A stretch of DNA of 64,000 nucleotides from the NCBI RefSeq assembly GCF_028769735.1, contig NC_088173.1, forward strand, positions 15,254,038 through 15,318,037. The letters run 5' to 3'. The notes beneath the pieces were generated by a model. The model made no database searches. It saw nothing but the letters and a program-made list of their open reading frames with translations, and was not told the origin of the DNA. Below, piece after piece: positions 38,660 through 51,203 of this stretch (position 1 is its first letter; each line of letters begins with the position of its first letter). This stretch comes from Zonotrichia leucophrys gambelii. Its lineage: Eukaryota; Chordata; Aves; Passeriformes; Passerellidae. The position numbers and the translations under genes were made by a program.

Positions 38660-40670
38660 CAGCTTTCAGTGTCTTATATAAGTTTCCTGCAACTTCAAGC
38701 ACCCCTTGTCTCCAGAAACACAGATTTCTAGAGTTTACATGTTTCAGACAAGTTCAGCGAAGTTTATGCAGCAAAAAAAAAACACCTGTCAAAAATGTGG
38801 TCTGCAAAAAGTGTATATTTAGTTTCAAATGTTGTATTTAATACATGAAAACTTCAAATTGGACTCTTAGAGGCAATTTTGAAAAAAAAACAACAAAACT
38901 GTCCTTGTAATACGGTAAGAATACATTTCCAGTGAACAGTGGTGATCAGTTTAGATCCCTGGATTGCAAACACAACCTAATACCTTGAGAAATATGGAAT
39001 TTAACATAATTACTATTAATGTAAAAAGGTACACCAACTGAATACTCAGCTGCAAGATCAGCTGATGTAAGTTTTATCCTTGTTAGAACTGGCTGTCATG
39101 ACTTTATCTCACTTAGAAGGTCACTCTAGAGCTGGGTAACTCTCAATGTCATACTGGACGCCAAGTGTGTTGTATGAGAACTAAGCATTAGCCTCAAGGA
39201 TTGAAAGGATCTTCAGTTTAGGTGAATTAAAAACTGTAGTCCAAAATGTGGATATAACATCAATTTAGGCTACTCCAAAGTTAGATGAAACACAGGATTT
39301 ATGGGTTGCTTTTGGTCTTAACTGTCCAAATTTCACCTAATCTGTGAAGTTGTTACTGCAGCCCTTCCCTAGAGTTTTCTGTTGAAATGTGCTTTGATGG
39401 AGCAGTATTCTGCTCTTCATCCATAAAACATTTCATCTTCAAAACTACATCAGCATCTAGTCCTTGGGTTACAGTAAATCCCAAGCGTATCTACAAACAT
39501 CTCTACATACATATCACAGTATGCAAATGATACACTTTTCATTAAAGAATAGCCATTTCTTTTTCAACAATATCAGCTTATCTCTTTTTACATTCATGTA
39601 TCAACTCAGAATTTAAAAAGTAAATGCTGAGGATTCCCCATGGCCACAGCTCTCCTTCCCTCTGTGGAAATCTGTTTCTAAAATAACTCACATTCAATTA
39701 CACAGGTCACTTGTGATAGTGGCTTTTCTTGGTGTGCCTGAAGAAAAGTCTGCAGTATTTGAACCATGAAAAATTATGCACAGTGTTTCATTTTAAAGAT
39801 GTGCCAGATTAACAGAAGGTAATTGGGGTAGACTGTGAATGGTACCAGCTGCTTATTTGCAAATGCTACAGACACCATTTATTTTTGCTTAGAATTTCTA
39901 TTAAGTACTTTCCTAACAACTATTATAGCTTATTTTTTCTATGTCATCCCCAAGCCAATACTTCTTATTAGTTGCTATGTCTTGCACCAATTAAACTCAT
40001 TCCTTCTAACTATTACATTTACAACTGCAACTCTTCTCCTACCATTTTATGTAAGCAAAGGAGAAACAAGAAACATTGAGGGAATGTTTAAGATGACTCT
40101 CCTCTTTGTAATATTCTCCCAGATTCAAAACCTGCACAATTTCAGTATTATTAAGTCCATCTAAGTTGAATATTAACAAAACTACTTGACAATATAAATC
40201 AGTAAGTAGCTTATACTGAGTTTTGGAGGGAAGACTCCACAGGCAGCCCCTCCTCCTAACCAACACACATCATCAATTATATTTGCACAACTACTTTGAA
40301 GTTACTATTTTGGTATTAGTTTGGGAGTTAGAAACTAGCACATGACCAGAATGATAATGTAAGGCATTGTGCTTTCCTTATAGCTACGTCCACAAAAGAT
40401 GAAAACTGGGTCATTTTGAGAACTTTCTCTGGAAATGATATAGATAGTTCTGCACACAGTGAATTTTCTTTACTCAGATTAGACATATTAATAATAAAAT
40501 ATTCTATTTGACTACATCTTGAAGATGCTGCAACCTTGACTACATCTAGTAATACCTACCACATCAACAAAAGCTGTTGAATAACAGCATCTTTTAGGTA
40601 AAAAGAAAAAGATCACTATCAGATAACATCTCACTTCTTGTTTGTATTGAAACTATTTGAAACCTATTAT
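38660..40670. other. AT-rich non-coding DNA, no gene seen
   Basis: The plus-strand frame 39,835-40,164 encodes a hydrophobic 109-residue product with membrane-like stretches, but T-rich DNA gives such products by chance and no family is recognised. Nothing else was supported. Confidence 0.5.
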
Positions 40671-40679
40671 CTAAGCAGA

Positions 40680-41115
40680 TTATCAAAACTCTAAATTATA
40701 AATCTTCCTTGATTATCTCAAAGATTTTTATTTAATATAAATGCAACTAAGAGGAATTAAGATGCCCTGTAATATTATATCAAATATGCAATTTGCAATG
40801 GCATTCCTTTATTAAAAATGCCAATTATAATTGCACATAAAATTTAATTGAGGTCATTACCCTCTTGACAAGTTATTTCTAAATTCTTTCATCTAATAAG
40901 ATTTGTTATTTTAACATTTTCCACATCAATGCTTCTTTCACATCTATATACTTATCTATTTGTAAGGGTAATAGAAATTACCCATCATTTGATTGTATCA
41001 CTGTGCTATTAATAAGAAAGCTATCTATTTAACTGCTTATCAGGGAGATGAAATTATCCTTTATGTGTAAAATTGTAAATACGATCCTCTTAAAGTCATA
41101 ATTCATTACACCATA
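40680..41115. promoter_or_regulatory. Candidate conserved non-coding element, long AT-rich block
   Basis: More than 400 bases of dense, non-repetitive AT-rich sequence contain many TAAT/ATTA cores, TTATCA/GATAA sites and CAATTATAATTG-like dyads. They lack the A-runs and decayed tandem patterns of neighbouring DNA. This is typical of long vertebrate developmental enhancers. It is inference only, since conservation was not tested. Confidence 0.35.
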
Positions 41116-43215
41116 ATTATATTTGTTAAAATATTAGCAAGGAAAAATAACACCAAGTTATGAATGAATTCTTAGGATTGTTTTATTTTGCAGACTTGAT
41201 TAAAATGCTCAGGAAATATATAATCTCAAAAAAAAATTCTTACATTAGGCTTACTGCATTATTGCCACGTACTTCACCAAGTTAGATATGTCTTGCCAAT
41301 TCCTTATGTAGGCAAATAAAAGGAGGTCATATTATTCACTCAAAGATCTCATCTACTTGTTCCTATTTTATTCAGAAATAGTATATTGGTCAGGACAACT
41401 AAGATTATTACCTTGGCTGTTTCCTAAGCCCCATGGGATGTTTTGCTTCATGCAAATGCATGTGGTGGAGGGTACCTTGTCTGAAGGGCATAAGGGTTTC
41501 CTTTTTCACAATAAACTTGCCTTAGGTATGTTTGCCACTGACATGCAAGTAGTCAGATACTGAAGACAAAATTAATTTTGTTTTCAGTCCTTCAGATATT
41601 GAATACATTTGGGAAGGTCATTTATGCTGAAGTTTAGTATAAACTCAGCTCTAGACTAAAAAAAATATAATAATTCTACCTTCAATCAACCTAATCTAAA
41701 TACATTAATTCATATTACATTATTATGCATTTAAACCCCAGGGAAATTAAAAAGAGGGAGGTTTTTTTAAACTGCATTTTACTAACCATAAGCATATAAA
41801 AATAGGCAACAAGGGAAAATTTGGTCTCAGTAAATAAATTCTGTCTTGTACACTTCTAGTACTGTGAGCAAGTCACACCTTAGTGTACACTCACCTAGTG
41901 GAAACCAGTGCTTCAGTGTGAAAAGGGTGTGAGATCACAGAGCAGTGTTTCATGTTTCATGTTGGGCACTTCCACTCTCAACACAGAACAAAGTGCTGCC
42001 ACTGTTCCACTCTCCATGATAATACAGGCTGTGAGTCTCCCCCATTTCCTCACAGAAAACTAGGGCAGTACACTTGTTTCTTCAACACAGGACAACCTAA
42101 TTTTATCCTCACGATGGGGATAACTGAGTGAACAAAGTAATGGGGTCTTAAGTGGACCAAGTGGAGCATATAATTGAAATTAACATCCCTTTTGAAATTT
42201 GCACTTACCTATAATTAAGATCTTAGTATGCAAATAGTGGCTTATGACCTAATATTCCCTATGTGTCCCTTTCCTGATTTCTATTAAAAAAGAAAACTAT
42301 TTCATCTTCTAGAACAGATGAAATAAATAAACCATTCTGTCCTGTCAGAATCCCTCAAAGCAGGATGGATGTACAGAAGTGCAGTTTGCTAAAGCTGGCA
42401 ACTCACCTGGCTTGGGCTGGATTGGCTCATTCCTAGCTAGCTATCACCCCCAAAAACAATGCCAATGTAAGGTATCAAAAAATCAAAAAAATTTTCATGA
42501 AGTAAAAATAAACACACTGATCTGTGATAAACAAAATAATTACACCATGACCTATTTTATTTGCATAAATTTCCCTCTGGAAAAATCTAGTCTAAACTCA
42601 CTAGGTTCAAGGTTCCTCCTCTGATCCAGTAATACCACTCTGCCTCTTTTGAGGAGAGAAGTTCTAAGAAAAATAAAATCAAAGGAAATTTGATGAGTAT
42701 GTTTATTGAAAACATGCTTTAGTGCCTTCAGGTTTTAAAATGTTAGTCAAAATGGGTAGGAAGATGCAAAACTTACCTTTGAAGGCACAGTATCTGCCAG
42801 ATGTGAGAACCAAATGCACTAAAGATGTTTTCTTGCATCAGGTGACTTGGTTTTTGAATATCTTTCTGAATTTCTGCAATATTTTTTTCTGCGATTTAAA
42901 TATATCTAGCTTTGGTAACAATAATCATTCATTATTTTTAAAATGGGAACCTTAATAATCTATTGACTTTCAGATGCATCACAGTGAAGAAAAAACACCT
43001 CATCGTTTGTCAAGTGTCAGAACTTGATCAAGCATATCCTAACTGATAATGACAGAAACTTGCATGATCTGTTAGGTATGGAACATAAAACTTATGTTCA
43101 TTTCAACTACTCTGTAAAGCCTCATAAAATTTTGAGAGAGTTACCACTAAGCTAATAATACATTGCTGCATCAATTGAGCCAAAAAACATCCATAAAAGT
43201 GTTCCTTTTACATGC
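41116..43215. other. AT-rich non-coding DNA, no gene seen
   Basis: No supported gene. A perfect octamer ATGCAAAT is at 42,228-42,235, within a short enhancer-like segment (42,170-42,270). Other frames are short. Confidence 0.5.
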
Positions 43216-43223
43216 TCTAAAGC

Positions 43224-43261
43224 CTCCTGAAGGGAGAGGAGGGAGAGAGGAGAAGGAGAAC
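43224..43261. repeat. Short GGAG/GA-rich purine tract
   Basis: An uninterrupted purine run of about 35 bases with several GGA and GGG units on the plus strand. Such tracts can form triplex structures. Confidence 0.85.
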
Positions 43262-44271
43262 TGGGTTTTTCAGAGCAGCCTAAGGAATGAGGTCAGAAGG
43301 GCTCTGTCCGAACACTAGTATTTGCCTTCCGAGGAAACAGCTTACTTACTGGGAATGTATGAGATTAGAATGCTTGAGTAGCACAATAACTGATTTGTAA
43401 AAACCAGATACTTGAATATAAAGGAATTTTCCTTACTCCATTATGTGATTTTCTAAACATGCCTCAATGCCTTATACAGTTTTACTGCCACAGGTTTATG
43501 AGGAACAACTGAGTGAGGAAGATGACATTATATCTCTGCTGGATTGCCAAATACAGTGGTTACCACCTATATATAGAAGGTAGTACTTTAACAGAGAAAA
43601 TAACAAAGCAATGAAATATATAGTCTCTCTATCAAAATAAATATTTTTTTCATCTAGTTGAAGGGAAAATTCCTTTTCACTTAAAAGTATTTTCATGCTA
43701 TCAAATCTGTATTCTTTTACATAAATTAACAGAAAATATATTCAAAACAGACAAAATTTTACAAATTCAGTTGCAAACATTAGTTTATAAAATCTAGATA
43801 TTCACTGTATTTGGGAGGCTCATTCCACAATTCTCTCAGAGAGGCAAGTAAAAAGATCCAAGCTAAGTAACTTGCCTATCCAGCCCTGGTGTTCAGATCA
43901 CTGAATTCTGCTTTATTCCAAACTCTAAACGAACAGTGCTGAGGTAGTTTTTGGCACAATCATCGAACTTTATCCTAAAATACAGAGTTCAGAAGATAAG
44001 GGACTTATCTATACAAAATTTTATGTGCTGTACACCACCAAACAGCATTCCTAAGACAATTTGTGTAGAAAAACTCTTCATGATTGTCTAATCCTCGTAT
44101 TTTCTAAAACACACATTAGTTGTAAACACAGTGATCCAGCCTGTACTCTTCAGCTGACTGTATTCCCTCTCCAATGAATCTGGGACATGATTTCTGATTA
44201 TGATTTAGTGAGTGATTTAGTGAGTTCTGACATCTTCAGCACACAGTTGAGGAACAGTGAATTATCACTGG
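43262..44271. other. Non-coding DNA, no gene seen
   Basis: Nothing recognised apart from a short direct duplication GTGATTTAGTGA-like at about 44,200-44,223, just before the LTR. Confidence 0.5.
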
Positions 44272-44839
44272 TGTCATGGTTTTATGCCCAGCTGGAGATG
44301 AAACACCATGCAACCACTTGCTCAATTGCCCTTTATTCCTTCCCCCCCATCCTGGTGGAATGGGGAGGAGAACCAAAGTAAAACTTACATTTTGAGATAA
44401 GAACAGTTTAATAATTGAAAATGAAATAATAATGGCTCATAATAATGATAATATAAAGGGGAAAAATCCAAGTGATGCAGAATGCAGTATCTCACCACCC
44501 ACTGACCAATAAGAGACCCCCCTTCCAGAACCAGATTGACCATCCTTCCAGGCAATACTCCTCAGTTAATATACTGGGCATGAGATTCTCCAGTGTGGAA
44601 TATCCCTTTGGTCAGTTTGGGTCACCTATCCCAGCTATGCTCCCAGTCTCTTTTGTGTACCTCCTCACTGGTGAATAATGGCACAAGGAAAAAAATGTCC
44701 TTGACCTAGGATAAACACTACTTAGCAAAAAACCAAAAGATCAGTGTGTTATCAACACTATTCTCATTCTGAATCCAAAACACAGCATCATAACAGCTAC
44801 TGGGAAGAAATTAACTCCATCTCAGCTGAAACCAGGACA
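44272..44839 (-). mobile_element. Solo LTR of an avian endogenous retrovirus, near full length
   Basis: The segment begins TGTCATGGTTTTATGCCCAG and ends CAGCTGAAACCAGGACA, the two ends of a very common avian LTR that I recognise. Internal landmarks in the expected order include TTGAGATAAGAACAGTTTAA, AAGTGATGCAGAATGCA, GGAATATCCCTTTGGTCAG and ATCAGTGTGTTATCAACAC. On the minus strand the TATA region appears as CCAGTATATTAACTG, a decayed form of the usual TATATAAACTG. The flanks are ACTGG and GTTGG, at best a decayed target-site duplication. No retroviral genes adjoin it, so it is a solo LTR left by recombination. My assignment to an ERVL-like group is tentative. Confidence 0.92.
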
Positions 44840-46150
44840 GTTGGCCAGCTGCTGATGCTTCCCTATGTCCCTCAACATTGACCTGGGGCATCTCTCAGAG
44901 CTTTGCACTCAGTATTGCACAGCTGCCAGGACTGAAAATATCATTGGAACAGGTTCTTATGTGGCAAAACGCAGCAGGCTGATGATGATCACAGTATCAC
45001 AGCAATTCTGCATTAAACCAGCCTGATGGTCCCACAGCTGAGACACAATGATGGCCAGTGACTACTCAGGTTCTGTAGCTTGAGGGCTCAGATTTAAGTC
45101 AGGATGTTACTGAGGGTAGGTCACATACGCCTCAAAAATTACCAGGTGATTTTAGGACAATCATGAAAGTCAACCATGTGTTGATCATTGCCAGAGCCCA
45201 GTTTCAATTTGAAACCCTCTCATGAATATTGGCCAGCATGTCCAGGATCAGCTCCTTGTATCTCCATCATGCTAGAGGTCAGCTGCTGGTGGGGCCCTGA
45301 TGGTGGCTGCTCCCTGCTGTCAAAGATGAGTTAGCAAAGGGGCACACAAGGGCAAGGCAGGGCTGTGTGCTCTTGAGGGGTTTTTTTGTACTCAGCTAAC
45401 AGAAGGGCAAACTTGAGGCTTTGGACTCAGCTTTCTGGTAAACTCTGCATTACACTACCATTGAAGTTAACGAAACATCTACACACAAAAACAAACCCTT
45501 CTAAAAGAAGTACAGATACTTGTTCTCTTTCCAGCTGAGTTAGGTGAGAATCAGGATCGAAATTGCTTGTTCTACTCTTGACCTATAAATTTGTTTGCCT
45601 GCCTCAGCAATAGGACAGAAATGCTTTTAACCAGAACACTCCTTGGTATTCCCTTGCAATTTGGATTCAGTTTGCTCTGGGCTATGAAGCATTCAGAGTT
45701 CAAGTCCCTATGCCAGGTTATTCTGCTCCAGCTGCTAGGTTAGTATGAAAATGAAGTGAACAAAATGCCTGTTGCAGTTTCAGAGGATGTCTAAATGAAG
45801 ACAGACAAGAGAGTGACAATTCCTGTTATCCCCATCTACTACCAGTGGAAGATACCTTAGCCCTATCTCAGTTAAGAGTAAATTAGAGAAGGAAAGCATT
45901 TGAGAGGACTTGATTACTCTGATAACCTCAAGTTTTTAGGGTCTGCTCTCTAACAAGGTCTACCATTAACCAGGTGAGAAGTTTCAGAGCATTGCACACT
46001 ATGCAGTGGCTGTGTGTACTGCCTATATAACCTATGTCAGGAACATCTGACCCTGCTCCTGATAACCCAGTGAAGCATTGCCTCAGTTACAGGGGAAGTT
46101 TCTCAGCCATGACCATCGGAAGTACATGCAAGCCTGGAATACCTCTTGCA
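44840..46150. other. GC-richer unassigned sequence next to the LTR
   Basis: About 1.3 kb has noticeably higher GC than most of the window and starts exactly where the solo LTR ends. No primer-binding site or retroviral motif was recognised next to the LTR, and no open frame of note exists. It may be unique DNA or an old, unrecognised repeat. Confidence 0.4.
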
Positions 46151-49100
46151 CTGATACTTCCACTGGCTACAAAAAATAGGTGAGGTTTTAGGAAAATTAT
46201 ACTCATGACCTAGGTACTGAGATTTGTGTTGGCTTTTATTCTCATCTTTCAATTAGTCTCACCCTGAAGTATACATAATGCTCTTCCATACTTTTATCTA
46301 ATCTTTTGACATACTGGTGCAGAGATGAGAGGGGAAAAATGCACATTTTTATTGAGACAATATTTTCTCCAAGTTTGTTTTCTAGTTTGCAGATGCAATC
46401 TACTTTGGAATAACCATGAATGGAGAGACAATCTTTTCTCTTAATTTTTACCTTACAAAGGAGTTAAACCACAGAAGGTGTCTGTGTCTGACAGACACCT
46501 GCGTTAAAATAGGAATAATTCTTCAGGATAAAGAGGGACAGCTGAGCTTAAAATCCATCCACACAAAGCAAGAAACATATTACAGGAGCTTGTTTCTTTC
46601 CTGCTTCAAATGTTATGACAAGTCACTTTATCTCTCTTTGCTTGTCTCTACACATGTGAATAATATTTTGCTACTTCACAGACATTTTTAGAAGTGGAAT
46701 TAATGCGGTCACTGAATTGGAGTAGCCTGTCATTGCTAAAGTTTGTTACATTGCTTCAGAGAGAAAAAAAAAGCAGAATCAGCAGCAACTGCACCAGCAA
46801 CAATACTGACAGCATATATAATAGATGCAAAAGCACAAAAGGAATTAAAAAAAATCTGGAAGTAATTTTTAAGGAGTAAGTGCCAGTTTGAAGTACCTAA
46901 TATGTTTTCTGCTTTGATGGAAATGGGAATCTCAGCTGAGGGTATAACTAGAGGAGGCGAGAGCCATTTGACAAATAAAGGAATACAACCAGGCTTGCTG
47001 AACTTTGGAACAGGCAGAGTTTCAGGGGGAGGCAAACAGCTGTCTGCCTTCTATGGGTGAGTTCCAGATCTTCAATAGCTAAGAGGAAACACGGGTACAT
47101 GAGGAGTACTATCAAGGAGACAGATGCCTTCCCACTCAGACAGCTCAGGATGTGGGTGGTATGGAAATCTGGAAGATCTGTATTTGAGCATGAAACATTC
47201 ATACAAGAACATCCTGCTTACGGTATAGATCGCTGCAACTCAACAATATAATTGAATGGATGACTCCTAAATAGTAATGGTTTGTCCTCCTAATAACGCA
47301 AAATTTCACTTGTCTCCATAATTACATTGCAATCAATCTTTTATTTATAATTCCATTTTAGTCAAGTCTAATTTCATATTAAAATAAAACCCCTGATCCA
47401 GGAAATTCATGTTCTATATATAAGAATGATTTTCCTATTTAAAAATATAATCACAAATAGATCTTTATACATATTAAGAAATGAGAAAAAATAATTGGAT
47501 AAGACAATAACTGGAAGCTAAACTACATATTTAGCAAGATTATTAAAAGGAATGTGCAGTAAGTCAAATATTTGTTCTACAGAGCTATTCACCATATTAC
47601 TCTGGAGGTAAATACTAGCTAACAGTAAGGAGGAAAGAAGTGTGATTGTTTCAAAATTAGGTATAGCTCTAGCTTTTGTTCCCAAAAACTAGAAGAGGGA
47701 AGAAAAAAAAATATTTCTTTCCCTTTTCAAAATATTGTACTTATACTATTAATAAAATATAAAAGGAGATCTACTAGGAGCACAGGCCTCTTTTTATTCC
47801 TCATGGGAGAAGAGAAGAGAGAAAGAAGGTAGGCTGCCAGTACATAAAAGTGTCTATCAGATAAGAAAATCCTAGTCAATATATTTTTTCCTGCAGTCGA
47901 GCTATTTTTAATACATACAGTCCTGTCTCTTTCTAGGAGACATATGTTATTGGAAAGATTAGTTTTGCTGTACCTATTGCTTCTGCCAGCCTGCATCAAA
48001 GTAAATTTAGAGATGTGCTGACAGTCTAATACTTGCTATCAGGTTCTACCTGTAGATAAGAGTTGAAAAAAATCTGTTGAATTTTTTCACAATAGTCAAA
48101 TGCTACTATGAGGGATATTAAAAAATAAAAATAATAATTTAAAAAATCCTTCTGATTTCAATATATGCAGTGATAACATCTGAAGTTATTTTCCATAAGT
48201 TTTAAAATAATTACTTTGAAACATAATGTAAAATAAAAGTATCTGAGCCATTGACCAAAACTAATGAAATGCATTTGCATAAAGCTGATTTGGAAGATTT
48301 TCATCCCTAAAGGTGTCTGGATGGAAAGCAGCAAACATTAGCTGGACAAGAAAAGCAAAGGATGAGTATGCAGAACCCTCACTATCCCAGAGGTGCTCAG
48401 TTCTGACTTTTCCTTGCAAAAACAAAGGAACAAAACTCTTTTCTCCCTTCCTCTTCTATTTCAAACCAAACTAGACTAACAAAAATACTGACAACTCTCC
48501 CATTTTAGTTCTTTGGAGAAAATGAACATGTCACATTTTTCCCAATTCTCAAAACAGATCTGATAAGACTCCCATGCAATATGAATGCACACACAACTCC
48601 TCTTCTCCTTCCAGATCAAAAGTTATTCTTCTCCAAAGGAATTTGAGGGAATGATCCATAGGACATGGCATAGCTGTGCTTATGTTCTTCATTTACAATT
48701 GTCAGTTCCATTAAAATCTTTGCTTAAGGGTGTAGTATTTTTGAGAAGGAAAGTCAAGGAACTGTCCAGAGAAGTTGTGGATTTCTCATTGGAAGTGTCA
48801 GGCTGGACAGGGCTTTAAGCAACTTGGTATAATGTGAGCTGTTACCCATGGAGGGGGGTTGTATATAAAAAAAATCTAAGACATCAAATATCTTGTTGGC
48901 ATATGATATCTCATACAGGCAATCCAATTTCATGTAGACAAAAGGACAAAGTTCCTCCAGTTCATCAAATTATACCAGGTGTTTTAGGGGGTGTCTGATA
49001 CGGAGACCCATAGTGAGCTAAGGAGAGCAGGAAGAGTTTTAACGTCTCCTGTGCAATTTGTAATGAATTAAAATACACAGTTTCAGCGGCAACTCAGGTG

Positions 49101-50790
49101 TCTGAAGGACGGTTGATGTTAATTTTCAGCCTAGAGAGAGAAACCATATTGAAATTTCTGTCACAAAATTAATGAACTCCCATTTTGCTTTTTATGGGGA
49201 AGCTCTAACCCATCAGAAACATCTAACTTTGCACGGATTTCCTCTCTTCAAAGAGGTCAAGAGGCAGGTAGGGTCAAGGTAGTAAAAACTGTTGCAGAAA
49301 CTTCTCATCCAGAGAATTCTACAACTGCAATCTGAGCACTAGAAAGTATTTTATTAACTCATCTATTATTGATAAGAAGTGTAGGCAGTAGGAATGTTAG
49401 GTTGGTAAAATTCCTTTAATTTTTTATTGTAGATACTTGCCTCATCAGTCACTTTTGTAGAGTTTCAACACAGTACAGTTTAATCACTGAGGACTGTAAA
49501 TAAACTTCATTTTTGTACAACATAATCTTGTACTTAGGTTTTACTTGTGTGAGACTAGAACAGAGGCTTCATACTTGCAGGGCAATTTGATACTCTGATC
49601 AAAGCTCTTAATTTCTTTTTCTTCCTTCTTTAATTTTCCTAGAAAGGTATTTTTGTTTCTATTATTTACAGTTAATTATGCATGGATTCTAAAAATAAAA
49701 AAATGATTTTTCAAAAATGCTGGTGTTTTTATCAGGACAATAGAACATATACTTTTATAATCTGTTTGGAGAGAATCAATGTAGTTCTTAAACCAATACA
49801 ACACATTCCTTAGCATGCCCTTGGATTGATCTGCATGAGCTGTAGTCTAAATCCTTGTTTTCTCCAATAAGAGGGATTCAGAACATTAGGCAGACCATGC
49901 AATATTGTGCTGTAAAATATTTTCCTCAGTGGTTAATGTGCTGTGCATGGTGGAAATTAGATGACTGAAATGTTACAAATTCAGATGAAGAAAAATGTCA
50001 CATTTTACTTTAATCTCTCAGAGTGTCTCTGACTTTCTTAGGCAACATAGTTGAATCTCTCTCATTTTTAAAGCTCAATGTTTTTTTAGTCATTCAGGCA
50101 CTGCTCGTGTGACAAGACAAATTGGTCTGGGTAGCATCTTCTCAAAAGCCAGTTTATCTCCTCTGCCTAGGAATATTCTTGTCTGTTCCACCTCAGATGT
50201 TATGGAAAACTCAGGACCCATTGATTCTAATTTGAATGTCACAGAGTTACCAAATATAGTGGAAAATCAGTTTCTAATATAACCAGTGTCAGTGTTACAG
50301 AAATAGCCTTGATCTACAAACTATTGCTTATGCCAATTTAAAACCCTTTTAAGGCTCAGCCTTAGCCAAAAATATTTCTGGTAAGGAAACAAACCGGTAA
50401 AAAACCAAACAAGAAATACAAATGTCTTCCTGGATCATAAACAGAACATTCACATTGATTCTTCTTAATTTTCCTGTGTATGAATTGTATCTTTCACAAT
50501 TAGATATAGCTCTCCATTATTTCTCTCAGAACTTATTTCTGTCTTATGTACAGGTTACTATCTATAGACAACAATTAATAGAATAGACTGCAATAATGTA
50601 ACATTTATGTGTGATTTTTTTTAATATATGATGTTTTTCCCTTATACATTTACTGCCTCTGTTTCATTACATGAAGGGTGAAGGGTCTCATAGTTACAAT
50701 TTGAAGGAACAACATTAGTGAGAACAGCCCAAAATAATAGGGAATATATTTTAGTTTCAATCAAGAATTGCAAAAAACAACTAGAAGGTA
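46151..50790. other. AT-rich non-coding DNA, no gene seen
   Basis: No supported gene. A 9-bp-arm hairpin (AGGTGTCTG/CAGACACCT) is at 46,476-46,500. Frames at 46,416-46,691 and 46,736-47,035 have no recognisable domains. Confidence 0.5.
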
Positions 50791-50834
50791 CAGGGTAATA
50801 TCTGAGAAGCAAATACTTCTCAGATATTACCCTG
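50791..50834. repeat. Perfect hairpin with 19-bp arms and 6-base loop
   Basis: CAGGGTAATATCTGAGAAG (50,791-50,809) is exactly complementary to CTTCTCAGATATTACCCTG (50,816-50,834), separated by CAAATA. Pairing stops abruptly at both outer ends. The arms are too short for a typical microRNA precursor of about 33 paired bases, and no transposon ends are visible. Confidence 0.97.
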
Positions 50835-51090
50835 GAAGAATACTGCTTGAAATAAAAAACAGTCTGAGTTTTATGATATTTGAAAAGCAAGTCACATCAC
50901 CTTTACTTAGAATTCAGCCAAAAAAAAAATCAGAGTAATACTCAGAAGTCCAATTTCTGCAGCTCAAAACCACAGAAAAATATGACTAGAAAAAAGGAAA
51001 CAAAACATATCCATAAAAGTTCTTAAGCATGGAAAGAAAAGGGTATCTGAGACGCCTTGCACATCCACTCTTGGATCTACTCAAACTTTC

Positions 51091-51203
51091 TGGGAAACAC
51101 CCTGAGCTACTTGACCAAATATTGCCATTGGCCCTGCTTTGAATAGTGTCTCAGTCAAAGCCCCCTTCTGGCCTAAATTATCCTAGGCTTCTTTGATTCT
51201 GAT
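51091..51203 (+). mobile_element. Old CR1 LINE 3' end
   Basis: The order TTGGCCCTGCTTTGAATAG, CCCCCTTCTGGCCTAAATTA and TTGATTCTGATG reproduces the 3' end of older amniote CR1 elements (ggccctgctttga... ...cccttctggcctaaatta...tttgattct). Several substitutions and small indels show that it is an old insertion. The 5' boundary is uncertain, and only the tail is present. Confidence 0.75.

Noticed and set aside
39835..40164. Hydrophobic 109-residue membrane-like frame
   Set aside because: T-rich DNA commonly yields hydrophobic translations, and no family features are visible.
50791..50834. microRNA precursor
   Set aside because: The stem is only 19 bp with a 6-base loop, shorter than a typical precursor, and pairing does not extend beyond the arms.
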